Shown: in pieces, positions 44,593 through 52,582 of the stretch
How the letters are laid out: each line of letters opens with the position of its first letter
Numbering within the stretch: the stretch's first letter is position 1
Source of the DNA: Mesorhizobium sp. M4B.F.Ca.ET.203.01.1.1
GTDB lineage: Bacteria > Pseudomonadota > Alphaproteobacteria > Rhizobiales > Rhizobiaceae
Reading direction: 5' to 3'
DNA length: 64,000 bases
NCBI RefSeq assembly: GCF_004791025.1
Contig: NZ_SRUO01000003.1
Coordinates: 124,001-188,000, forward strand
The notes under the pieces: generated by a model
Seen by the model: only the letters and a program-made list of their open reading frames with translations
Databases searched by the model: none
Told to the model about the DNA's origin: nothing
Translations under genes and position numbers: made by a program

Positions 44593-45928
44593 CATTGGCG
44601 ATGCCGCAGTCCGAGCCGTCGACGCCGAGGAAGCGCTCGGATTCCTGCAAGTCGCGGGTGAAGATCGACGACGACAGGCCGGCGCCGACCGCATTGTGCT
44701 CGTCGAGCACGGCGTCGAAATCGGTGTATTTCATTACATAGAGGATCGGCGCGAAAGTCTCCTCCGTAACCGGCGCGACCTGCTTCGGCATTTCGACCAG
44801 CGCAGGGTGCACGTAGTAGGCGTCCGGATGGCCGTTCTCGACCCGCGAACCGCCGGTCACCTTGCCGCCATGGGCGGTGGCTTCCTGCAGCGCCTTCTGC
44901 ATGTTGTCGAAGGCGGCCTTGTCGATCAGCGGACCGACCAGCGAAGACGTCTCCAGCGGATTGCCGACCGAGACGCTCTGGTAGGCCTTCTTGAGGCGCG
45001 GCAGCAGCGCGTCGTAGACGCTTTCGTGCACGAACAGGCGCCGCAGCGTCGTGCAGCGCTGGCCGGCCGTGCCCATGGCGCCAAAGGCGATGGCGCGCAG
45101 CGCCATGTCGAGATCGGCGGTCGGGCAGACGATGCCGGCATTGTTGCCGCCGAGCTCCAGCACCGCGCGCGCGAAGCGCTTGGCCAGCCGCGGACCGACA
45201 TCCCTGCCCATGCGGGTCGAGCCGGTAGCCGAGACCAGCGGCACCTTCGGATGGTCGACCAGGATCTCGCCGACGGCGCGGTCGCCGATCAGCACCGGCG
45301 CCAGTCCTGCCGGCGCGTCACTGCCGAAGCGCTTGACCGCGCGCTTGAAGATCGCCTCGCAGGCAAGCGCTGTCAGCGGCGTCTTTTCCGACGGCTTCCA
45401 CACCACGGCGTCGCCGCACACCAGCGCAAGGGCAGCATTCCACGACCATACCGCGACCGGAAAATTGAACGCCGAGATGACGCCGACGACGCCCAGCGGA
45501 TGCCAGGTCTCCATCATGCGGTGGCCGGGGCGTTCGGTGGCGATGGTCAGGCCGTACAACTGCCTGGAGAGGCCGACGGCGAAATCGCAGATGTCGATCA
45601 TCTCCTGCACCTCACCAAGGCCTTCGGACGGGATCTTGCCGACCTCGATCGACACCAGCCGGCCGAGCTCGGCCTTGTGTGCGCGCAGTTCCTCGCCAAG
45701 CAGGCGCACCAGCTCGCCGCGCTTCGGTCCCGGCACCAGCCGCCAGGCCTGGAACGCCTTGTGGGCGGCGTCGATGGTCCTGGCCGCATCCGCCGGCGAG
45801 ATCGTCGTCAGCGCCGCGATCTGCTCTCCCGTCACCGGGCTGCGCACGATCAGGTCGCCGCCGGAGAGTGCGTCCTTGGCGACGCCGAGTTTCTCCAGAA
45901 GTGCGGCCGTTTCCTTCGCTATCGTCAT
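44414..45928 (-). CDS. amaB: Aldehyde dehydrogenase, ALDH7 type (alpha-aminoadipate semialdehyde dehydrogenase-like)
   Basis: A 504-residue NAD-dependent ALDH. The catalytic Cys lies in [13 protein letters not shown] and the general base Glu in [13 protein letters not shown]. The segment [32 protein letters not shown] near the C terminus is diagnostic of ALDH7 (antiquitin/AmaB), which oxidises alpha-aminoadipate semialdehyde in lysine or pipecolate breakdown. The start at 45928 has AAGGGA upstream; a longer start at 45955 is less likely. Transcribed alone; convergent with and overlapping the second paralog by 179 bases. Confidence 0.88.
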   Translation of the reverse strand: [504 protein letters not shown]

Positions 45929-45987
45929 TTTTGTCCCTTTCAGATCCCGTCGCAAGGCAACAGGACAAAGCCATACGCCACCCTATC

Positions 45988-46003
45988 CGTGCCGTCGGGC
46001 ACG
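45988..46003. terminator. Possible hairpin downstream of the ECF sigma gene
   Basis: CGTGCC (45988-45993) and GGCACG (45998-46003) pair with a 4-base loop in the 182-base gap between the ECF sigma stop (46111) and the ALDH start. No T-run. The gap also holds the ALDH promoter. Confidence 0.25.
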
Positions 46004-46110
46004 TCGGAGCGCGTTCATGGCGTGGCATTACTCGTTTCGGGGAAAAACCGCCACCCCGGCATGGTCTAAGCCCGGCGCCCAAGGTTGGGCCAGACTTTCG
46101 AGACGAGAGC

Positions 46111-47382
46111 TCAGCGCGCCTTTTGCGCGGCCCGCTCGGCGCCTTCCTTCATCAGCCGGTCGATATGCATGCGGATATGGGCCGCCTCGGCGGCGGTGTT
46201 GGCAAGCGCGATCGCCCGGTCGAAGGCAACGCGCGCCTCATCGCCGCGGTCGAGCTGCATCAGCAGCCCGCCCTTGAGGCCAAAGAAGTGGAAATAGCCG
46301 GACAGCCTGTCAGCAAGCGGCTCGATCATGGCGAGCGCCGCCTCGGGCCCGCGCACCTTGGCCACCGCGACGGCGCGATTGAGCGTCACCACCGGCGACG
46401 GCTGCATGCGCTCGAGCAGGCTGTAGAGCAGGTCGATCTCGGTCCAGTCGGTATCCTCGGGCTTCACCGCCCGTGCATGCAGCGCGGCGATCGCCGCTTG
46501 CACCTGGTAGGGGCCGGGCTGCTGGTGGCGCAGCGCCTTGTCGACAAGCGCCAGGCCCTCGTCGATCATCTTGCGGCTCCAGAGCGACCGATCCTGGTCC
46601 TCGAGCAGCACGATCTCGCCACTGGCGTCGAAGCGTGCCGGCGCTCGCGCATGCTGCAGCAGCAGCAGCGCCGTCAGCCCCATGATCTCCGGCTCGGTCT
46701 GGAACAGCCTGAGCAGGAGCCGCGCCAGCCGGATCGCCTCCTCGCAGAGCGGCGCGCGCGCCGGCGCCTCGCCGCTGTTGGTCGAATAGCCCTCGTTGAA
46801 GATCAGGTAGACCATCGCGGCCACCGCTGCGAGCCGCTCCGAGCGCTCGACGGCGCCCGGCGTCTCGAACGGCACGCCGGCATCCGCGATGCGCGCCTTG
46901 GCGCGGGTGATGCGCTGCTCCATGGCGCTTTCGCCGACCAGGAAGGCGCGCGCGATCTGTTTGACGGTAAGGCCGGATACGATGCGCAAGGCCACCGCGA
47001 TCTGCTGCGTCGCCGGCAGGTCCGGGTGGCAGCAGATGAACAGGAGCCGCAGGATATCGTCGCGGTAGTGGGCGCCGTCGAGACGCTCGGCGATATCGCT
47101 CTCGGCATCCTCCAGGTCGGAGATCTGGTCCTCTTCCGGCAGCGGCGCCTGCTTGGACCGCTTGCGCACTGCATCGATGCCGCTGTTGCGGCCGACGAAG
47201 ATCAGCCAGGCGGCGGGATCGCGCGGCGGGCCGTTTTTCGGCCAGTTCTTCAGCGCCCTGAGGCATGCGTCCTGGAAAGCCTCCTCCGCGGCGTCGAGGT
47301 CGCGGAAGTAGCGCAGCAGCGCGCCCATCGCCTGCGGACGGGCGGTGCTGATCGCGGTGCTTATCCAGGCAAGCTCGGTCAT
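46111..47382 (-). CDS. ECF sigma factor with C-terminal TPR-like extension (ECF42 type)
   Basis: A 423-residue sigma factor. Sigma region 2 is at about residues 10-75 (AEEAFQDACLRALKNWPKNG, PAAWLIFVGRNSGIDAVRKR) and region 4 at about 115-170 (LRIVSGLTVKQIARAFLVGESAMEQRITRAKARI). The extension from residue 190 (DUF6596/TPR-like: AVAAMVYLIFNEGYSTNSGE) is the hallmark of group ECF42, which has no anti-sigma factor and is regulated through the extension. Its ATG overlaps the YciI stop by 4 bases, so the two are coupled, as is usual for this group. The target genes are unknown. Confidence 0.92.
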   Translation of the reverse strand: MTELAWISTAISTARPQAMGALLRYFRDLDAAEEAFQDACLRALKNWPKNGPPRDPAAWLIFVGRNSGIDAVRKRSKQAPLPEEDQISDLEDAESDIAERLDGAHYRDDILRLLFICCHPDLPATQQIAVALRIVSGLTVKQIARAFLVGESAMEQRITRAKARIADAGVPFETPGAVERSERLAAVAAMVYLIFNEGYSTNSGEAPARAPLCEEAIRLARLLLRLFQTEPEIMGLTALLLLQHARAPARFDASGEIVLLEDQDRSLWSRKMIDEGLALVDKALRHQQPGPYQVQAAIAALHARAVKPEDTDWTEIDLLYSLLERMQPSPVVTLNRAVAVAKVRGPEAALAMIEPLADRLSGYFHFFGLKGGLLMQLDRGDEARVAFDRAIALANTAAEAAHIRMHIDRLMKEGAERAAQKAR

Positions 47383-47753
47383 GCGGGCACTCTGGCGGGA
47401 TTGAAGATGGAAACCGGGCGTATCTCGTAGGAGCCGCCGCTCGGATTGACCTCGGAAAGCTCGCGCGCGAAGTCGACGGCCTCGTCGAGATCGGCGCATT
47501 CGAGCGTGTAGAAGCCGAGGAACTGTTCCTTGGTCTCGGCGAACGGGCCGTCGATGACGACCGGCTCGCCCTTGACCCTGCGCAGCGTCGTCGCCGCGGT
47601 TGTCGGCAGCAGGCGCGCGACCGGCCCAAGCCGCCCGGCCTGGGCGTATTTTTCCTGCACGTTGAGGAGCTTGGCCATCACCTCGTCGTCCTGTTCCTTG
47701 CTCCAAGAGCAGACGACGTCTTCGGAGGCATAGCAGAGGATGGCATAGAGCAT
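47379..47753 (-). CDS. YciI-related (DGPF domain) protein, ECF42 partner
   Basis: A 124-residue protein with the DGPF motif (VVIDGPFAETKEQFLGFYTLEC) that names the family, and an N terminus MLYAILCYASEDVV. DGPF/YciI genes accompany ECF42 sigma factors in many bacteria. The start at 47753 has AAGGA 7 bases upstream; upstream in-frame codons to 47804 lie within the proposed promoter. Function unknown; a ferredoxin-like fold enzyme or small-molecule sensor has been suggested for the family. Confidence 0.9.
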   Translation of the reverse strand: MLYAILCYASEDVVCSWSKEQDDEVMAKLLNVQEKYAQAGRLGPVARLLPTTAATTLRRVKGEPVVIDGPFAETKEQFLGFYTLECADLDEAVDFARELSEVNPSGGSYEIRPVSIFNPARVPA

Positions 47754-47777
47754 GGCAAGTCCTTTCCGTATCAAAGG

Positions 47778-47804
47778 ACGCGACAGTAGGGCCCTTCCCG
47801 ACAC
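47778..47804 (-). promoter_or_regulatory. Candidate ECF-type promoter of the yciI-sigma operon
   Basis: Read on the minus strand: TGTCGG (47804-47799), a 17-base spacer, then CGTC (47781-47778). This has the form of ECF sigma promoters, and the expected transcript start would lie about 17 bases before the YciI ATG, leaving just room for AAGGA. It is consistent with self-activation by the ECF42 factor, though the match to the group's consensus is from memory and needs checking. Confidence 0.4.
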
Positions 47805-47866
47805 AACGTCGATAAAAAAATTGCCGAGCGATCACACGGGCTTGGCTGCCCTCCCCGCGCCATCGG

Positions 47867-48958
47867 TCAGGCGCAGCGCGCCTCAAGCCATCTCAGCACA
47901 AGCGTCTCCTCTTCGTCGAGGCCGGGTATCCGGCGTTTTCGCTTGCTGGCCTCAGCCATCTCGCTAAGCAGCCGCCCCTCCGACCAGGCTTCGAAGACCA
48001 GCGGGTGGATATAGCATTTGCGGCAGACCGCGCGCGTGTTGCCGAGGCGCTCGGCGACCCTGTCGATGATGCCGTTCATGACCCGCTTCATCTGCGCCTG
48101 GCTTTCCGGACGCCCGGTTTGCGCAAACAGCGATGCGGCGTGGATGGTGCCGCCCCAGGTGCGGAAATGCTTCGAGCTGAAATCCGCGCCGGCCGCGTCG
48201 CGGATGTAGCCGTTGACGTCGCCGGAGCCGACAGGATGCCGGTTGCCGTCCTCGCCAAGATACTGAAGCAGCTTCTGGCCCGGAAGCTCCTGCGCGCCGC
48301 GCACGATCCTGGCGATCCGGCGGTCGACCAGTTTCAGCTTCCATTCCTTGCCTGACTTGCCCTTGAAGGCAAACCGCAGGCTCGATCCCTCGATGTCGAC
48401 ATGGCGGTCGCGCAACGTCGTCAGCCCGAAACTCTTGTTGTCGCGGGCGTAGGCGGCATTGCCGACGCGGATCATCGTGTTGTCGAGCAGCCAGACGGTG
48501 GCCGCCACGACACGCTCCGCCGGCAGGCCGTGGCGGCGCAGATCGGCATCGATGCGGCGGCGCAGTTCGGGCAGGCTTCTGGCAAAGGCGATCAGGCTCG
48601 AATATTTGGCGCCGTCGCGCTCGGCCGCCCACAGCGGATGGTAGCGGTATTGCTTGCGTCCGCGCTGGTCCCGACCGGTCGCCTGGATATGGCCGCAGGC
48701 ATCGGGCGAAATCCACACGTCGGTCCACGCCGGTGGAATTGCGAGCGCCCGGATGCGCGCAAGCGTCGCCGTGGAGACCGGGCGGCCATGGCGCCCGAGA
48801 TAGACGAAGCCCTTGCCCTTTCGCAGCCGACGAATGCCGGGATCGGCATCGCTGACATAGGTGAGCGATGCACGCTCGGCCGATTTCTGCGCGCCGTTCT
48901 TTTGAGTTTCGTCCTCGCCTGCCGGGCGTTCAGGGGCGGATTGCGGTCGTTGCAGCAT
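47867..48958 (-). CDS. DNA topoisomerase IB (poxvirus/bacterial type)
   Basis: A 363-residue enzyme (384 if the in-frame ATG at 49021 is used) that relaxes supercoils through a 3'-phosphotyrosine link. An N-terminal domain (GFVYLGRHGRPVSTATLARI, AIPPAWTDVWISP) is followed by the catalytic core: RVGNAAYARDNKSFGLTTLRDRHV, a Lys-containing FKGKSGKEWKL strand, SSKHFRTWGGT with the Arg/His region, and the nucleophile Tyr in RKCYIHPLV. All catalytic positions appear intact. Bacterial TopIB genes are scattered and often linked to DNA repair genes such as ligD; here neighbours give no such hint. Confidence 0.93.
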   Translation of the reverse strand: MLQRPQSAPERPAGEDETQKNGAQKSAERASLTYVSDADPGIRRLRKGKGFVYLGRHGRPVSTATLARIRALAIPPAWTDVWISPDACGHIQATGRDQRGRKQYRYHPLWAAERDGAKYSSLIAFARSLPELRRRIDADLRRHGLPAERVVAATVWLLDNTMIRVGNAAYARDNKSFGLTTLRDRHVDIEGSSLRFAFKGKSGKEWKLKLVDRRIARIVRGAQELPGQKLLQYLGEDGNRHPVGSGDVNGYIRDAAGADFSSKHFRTWGGTIHAASLFAQTGRPESQAQMKRVMNGIIDRVAERLGNTRAVCRKCYIHPLVFEAWSEGRLLSEMAEASKRKRRIPGLDEEETLVLRWLEARCA

Positions 48959-49027
48959 GACGGATCCACGGAACTGGTCCGTAGATAAGCCGGCAACCGG
49001 CCGCTGGTTCCGCGATGCCATTGGGGT

Positions 49028-49771
49028 TCACGCCGGCCGGACATCCGACACATCCGCCATCCACAGCCCGCCGTCGTCGCTATGGACCGGAAAGTAGCCT
49101 CGCCCGGGCGGTATGGTTTCGAAAACCGCTCCGGAGTCATCCGCCAGATAGTCATAGCCGATGTCCTGCAGCCTGCGATCCGGATCGAGATGATTGTAGA
49201 GGTCGCGCCGTGCCGCGCGCCGCTTCGGCTCGATCATCTTCAGATGATAAAGGTTGAGACCGCTGTCCCTGAGTTTGAGGCGGAGGTCTTCGGGGAACCA
49301 GGCGCCATGCAAATCCGTCGACCGATAGCGATCCGGATGGTAGGCGCTGAACAGCCTGTGCTGCATCTTCTGCCCCCAGGGCCCGTCGACGCGGTAGCTG
49401 TCCGGCGTGTACATTTCCAGCGTCCGGAATCCCCAGGCGATGCGCCGCGACCGGCTGGTCAGTTGGCCAATTTGATCGGCGACCGCGTTTTCCAACCTCT
49501 CGTCGGGGTCCATTGCCAGGATCCAATCGGCGCCGGCCTCGAGGGCCGCAGCCAGCAGGGCACGCCGCCTCGTCGGCTCGCTGCTGAACATCTCGTCCGA
49601 ACCACGATCGTCATATGCAATCCAGCCGTCAACGATCGGGTCGATGTTCGCGATCAGGCCCGGCACCAGATGCGCATCGTAACGATAGCTGAACACCGCG
49701 ACGACCTTCCGTCGCGACCCGAACCATCGACCGCGCCGTCGGCGTGGCGGCCTTATCTCGACCGTGATCAT
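49028..49771 (-). CDS. Glycosyltransferase family 2-like protein
   Basis: A 247-residue GT-A-like protein. After a basic N terminus, VVAVFSYRYDAHLVPGLIANID opens the fold, and GADWILAMDPDERLEN contains a DxD-like acidic site (DPDE). It is shorter than typical GT2 enzymes and resembles glycosyltransferases whose acceptor part is reduced. The ATG overlaps the previous gene's stop by 4 bases (49768-49771). Last of three coupled transferases, so it likely acts on the same glycan. Confidence 0.75.
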   Translation of the reverse strand: MITVEIRPPRRRRGRWFGSRRKVVAVFSYRYDAHLVPGLIANIDPIVDGWIAYDDRGSDEMFSSEPTRRRALLAAALEAGADWILAMDPDERLENAVADQIGQLTSRSRRIAWGFRTLEMYTPDSYRVDGPWGQKMQHRLFSAYHPDRYRSTDLHGAWFPEDLRLKLRDSGLNLYHLKMIEPKRRAARRDLYNHLDPDRRLQDIGYDYLADDSGAVFETIPPGRGYFPVHSDDGGLWMADVSDVRPA

Positions 49772-50637
49772 TGGCGCCGGCCCTTCTCGCCATATCTGGC
49801 GCCGATGGCAGACCCCAGCGATTTGGCGAACAGCGCCAGCCACACGATTGGCAGCGAAAGCATCGCAAAAGTCCTGTCCCTTCCGGACAGCCCTTCCTTG
49901 GCCAGCTTGCTCACGTTGCGGCGGTCCCGGAAAATCCTTCGAAATGGCCTCAGGGGCTTCTCGCCTTCGACGGTCCTCAAATAGCCGCCAAGGCGGCGGC
50001 CGCGGCGGTACTGGTCGGCAAGCAGGCGGAACAGGCTTGTCTCGTTGCGATGGATGGTGAGGACCTGCGGATCCCAGACCGGCTGCATCGCCTCGGGCAG
50101 CCTGGCCATGAAATCGGTGTCTTCCCCCAACGCCATGCGCTCGTCGAACAGCCCGTACAGATCGAACAGCTTTCGGTCGAAGGAGACGCCGTAGCGCAGT
50201 GCCTTCTCGGCGGGGAGGCCGGGCAAACGCCGCATGTACGTCACGAGGTGCGCCGCGCACGCCACCAGATTGCGCGGATGGCTGTTGAGGATGGCGCTTG
50301 CCACGGTCGCGGCCCCTTGCCGGTGATGGTGCAGGCGCACTTCAGCCCAGCGCGGGCAGGCCAGACAATCACCGGCGAGGAAGGCGACGAACGGGGCCTG
50401 CGTCGCCGCGATGCCTAGATTTCGCGCGCCGCCGGCAAACAGTCGCTGCTCGACCTCGACGACCCTCACGTTGAGACCGGCATTGTCGACAAGTGCCTGG
50501 GCATTGCCACCGCCCGAATTCACGATGACGATCTCGAGCGGGATGTTCTGATCGAGCACCGACCGCACCGCGGCGACCAGTTCGGCGGGCGCCCGCAAAC
50601 CAATCACCACGACTGCGAGTTCCGGTCTCCCGGCCAT
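49768..50637 (-). CDS. Glycosyltransferase family 2
   Basis: A 289-residue GT2 enzyme. ELAVVVIGLRAPAELVAAVRSVLDQ is the nucleotide-binding start, GGARNLGIAATQAPFVAFLAGD holds the ARN and acidic (AGD) elements, and GEDTDFMARL is the usual ED motif. A C-terminal hydrophobic segment (FAMLSLPIVWLALFAKSLG) may attach it to the membrane. Its ATG overlaps the previous stop in TGATG (50635-50639), and its stop overlaps the next start; the trio is clearly coupled. Confidence 0.9.
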   Translation of the reverse strand: MAGRPELAVVVIGLRAPAELVAAVRSVLDQNIPLEIVIVNSGGGNAQALVDNAGLNVRVVEVEQRLFAGGARNLGIAATQAPFVAFLAGDCLACPRWAEVRLHHHRQGAATVASAILNSHPRNLVACAAHLVTYMRRLPGLPAEKALRYGVSFDRKLFDLYGLFDERMALGEDTDFMARLPEAMQPVWDPQVLTIHRNETSLFRLLADQYRRGRRLGGYLRTVEGEKPLRPFRRIFRDRRNVSKLAKEGLSGRDRTFAMLSLPIVWLALFAKSLGSAIGARYGEKGRRQ

Positions 50638-51602
50638 CAAGCGCTTTGCAACTGGATGCGCGGCACGGAAAAGCGGCGCCGCGCCGCAAGCTTGAACTGG
50701 TAGCGCATGCAACGCCAGGTGTCCGACGGCACCTTCGGCGCCGCCCTGGCCACGGCCAGGAACCGGGCCGCCGTATCCAGATCACCGCGCGCATAGTGGA
50801 CACGCGCAATCTTCAGGGCGACGAGGCCTTCCCTGACCTTCAGCGCCGACTTCGCGATCCCGCAATCGGCGAGCCCGTGCAACGCCTGCCGCCATTCGAG
50901 GAAGCGCTTCGCCGGCTTGACGGTGAAGCGATCGTCGGAGCGTTCCGCCGAAACGAAATAGGTCATGACGGGTTGCGTGATGACGGCAAGCCGGGCGGTG
51001 CTGAGCACCTTGGCCCAGAACAACGTGTCCTCGTCATAGGCGAGCCCGGTCGGGAATCGCGTCTCATCGATCGCGCGCCGGGACACCAGCGCGCTTCCGA
51101 CGGCAATCGAGCGTACATGCCCCTGGATATAGGCCGAGGCATTGGCGGTGCTGGCGGCCGTATAACCTACAGGCAACTTGATCTGCCGGTCGACGCCGTC
51201 GGTTCGTCTGCGAAAGGCGCCGACCACCATATCGGCCCTCGTCTGCATATCGGTCCGGGAAAGCAATGACCGCAGCCCGCCGTCCAGATGCAGATCGTCG
51301 GCATCGATCATGTAGATCCAGGGGTAGTTCGCCTGCGCCAAAGCGAGATTGCGGGCTCCGCCCGCGTCCCTGCAATTGGACTGGATCACGCGCAACGGCA
51401 ACGCGCACCGCGAAGCGGCATGCTCGGCAACGCTTGCTGTGTCGTCCGACGAAGAATCATCGACCAGCAGCACTTCACCGATGACGTCAGCCTCTGGACG
51501 CAGCGATGCCAGCGTCCTCGCTATGGTCGCCGCCGCATTGTGTGCCGGAATGATGACGCTGACCGCTCTCAAATGGAAACTCCGCCGGTGCATGTTGCGC
51601 AT
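50637..51602 (-). CDS. Glycosyltransferase family 2
   Basis: A 321-residue GT2 enzyme with a full N-terminal signature (VSVIIPAHNAAATIARTLASL, VLLVDDSSSDDTASVAE), the ARN segment (DAGGARNLALAQANYPWIYMIDADD) with a DxD metal site, and YDEDTLFWAKVL further on. The C-terminal 80 residues are helical. First gene of the three-gene transferase operon; an ATG at 51593 is an alternative start. The operon starts 92 bases downstream of the end of the transglutaminase operon on the same strand, so read-through between them is possible. Confidence 0.92.
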   Translation of the reverse strand: MRNMHRRSFHLRAVSVIIPAHNAAATIARTLASLRPEADVIGEVLLVDDSSSDDTASVAEHAASRCALPLRVIQSNCRDAGGARNLALAQANYPWIYMIDADDLHLDGGLRSLLSRTDMQTRADMVVGAFRRRTDGVDRQIKLPVGYTAASTANASAYIQGHVRSIAVGSALVSRRAIDETRFPTGLAYDEDTLFWAKVLSTARLAVITQPVMTYFVSAERSDDRFTVKPAKRFLEWRQALHGLADCGIAKSALKVREGLVALKIARVHYARGDLDTAARFLAVARAAPKVPSDTWRCMRYQFKLAARRRFSVPRIQLQSA

Positions 51603-51694
51603 CCGGCCCTACCGCCCCGAAGCGCAAGATAACGGCAGCGTCCGGATTTGAGAAGCAGTCTTTACGCCCCGGGAACCCCGGAAAGGCTTGCATC

Positions 51695-52579
51695 TCAAAC
51701 CTTCTCGAGCATGACCGGGATGACGTCGACCGCTTGCTCGGCCGCCTGGCCGCCCGTTGTTTTCAGGACGCCGACGATCGGCGCCACGTCGGAATAGTCG
51801 CGCCCGTAGCCGACGGTGATGTGGTCATTGCTCGCCCGCATGCCGTTCGTCGGGTCGAATTCCTGCCAGCCGGCGTCGCGCCCGCACCACGCCTTGACCC
51901 AGGCATGCATGGCATCGGCGCCCTCGAGCCGGGGCTTGCCCTTCGGCGGTATGGTGCGCAGGAAGCCGCTGACATAGCCGGCGGGAATGCCGAGGCCGCG
52001 CAGGCCGGCGATCATGATGTGCGAGAAATCCTGGCAGACGCCGCGTTTCAGGCCGAAAGCGTCGCTGGCGCGGGTCTGCACGGTGGTTGCCTTGCCGTCA
52101 TAGGTGAAGTCGCGCTGGATGCGGTTGCACAGATCCATGACCGTGGCGACCGTCGACCCTGCGACGCTGTCTTTCGCATAGGCGGTGATCGCGGCATCGA
52201 TGCCGGCATGATCGCTGGCGGCGAGGAAGTGATGCGGCGAATCCGGCGCCAGCGACCGCACGCTGCCGAGTTCCTCCCGCAGCCGCTGCAGGTTGGGCGA
52301 AACGTCGAGCCCGGGCTCGGGGCGCGAAACCGACACGCGCGCGCTCATCCTGATGTCGAGCGCGTCATGGGCGTCGCGAAAGGCTAACGAAGTGACGTTG
52401 TTGCCGAAGAAGTCGGTGAAATCAGAGCGCTCGCCCGGCGCTGGCGTGAAGGACAGCGAGGCGGCGACCACCCGCTGCACGCCCGCGATCGTCGGCGGCA
52501 GCACGCGCACCTGATGCCGGCCGCCACCGGCCGCGGCGTCATAGTCGTAGCTCAGATGAAGCCTGATGTCGTAGAGCAT
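51695..52579 (-). CDS. Transglutaminase-like protein (bacterial transglutaminase N-terminal plus core)
   Basis: A 294-residue protein. The N-terminal Bact_transglu_N domain (MLYDIRLHLSYDYDAAAGGG...) is followed by the papain-like core with catalytic Cys in KRGVCQDFSHIMIAGLR, His in DAMHAWVKAW and Asp in WQEFDPTNG. No signal peptide is seen, so it should act in the cytoplasm. In this family the enzymes cut or form amide bonds. It is the last gene of a tight three-gene operon, 3 bases after the ATP-grasp/alpha-E gene. Confidence 0.92.
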   Translation of the reverse strand: MLYDIRLHLSYDYDAAAGGGRHQVRVLPPTIAGVQRVVAASLSFTPAPGERSDFTDFFGNNVTSLAFRDAHDALDIRMSARVSVSRPEPGLDVSPNLQRLREELGSVRSLAPDSPHHFLAASDHAGIDAAITAYAKDSVAGSTVATVMDLCNRIQRDFTYDGKATTVQTRASDAFGLKRGVCQDFSHIMIAGLRGLGIPAGYVSGFLRTIPPKGKPRLEGADAMHAWVKAWCGRDAGWQEFDPTNGMRASNDHITVGYGRDYSDVAPIVGVLKTTGGQAAEQAVDVIPVMLEKV

Positions 52580-52582
52580 GCC

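Noticed and set aside
47867..48958. Tyrosine recombinase/integrase marking a mobile island
   Set aside because: The catalytic layout (RVGNAAYARDNKSFGLTTL and RKCYIHP) is that of topoisomerase IB, and no attachment repeats or other mobile genes are present.
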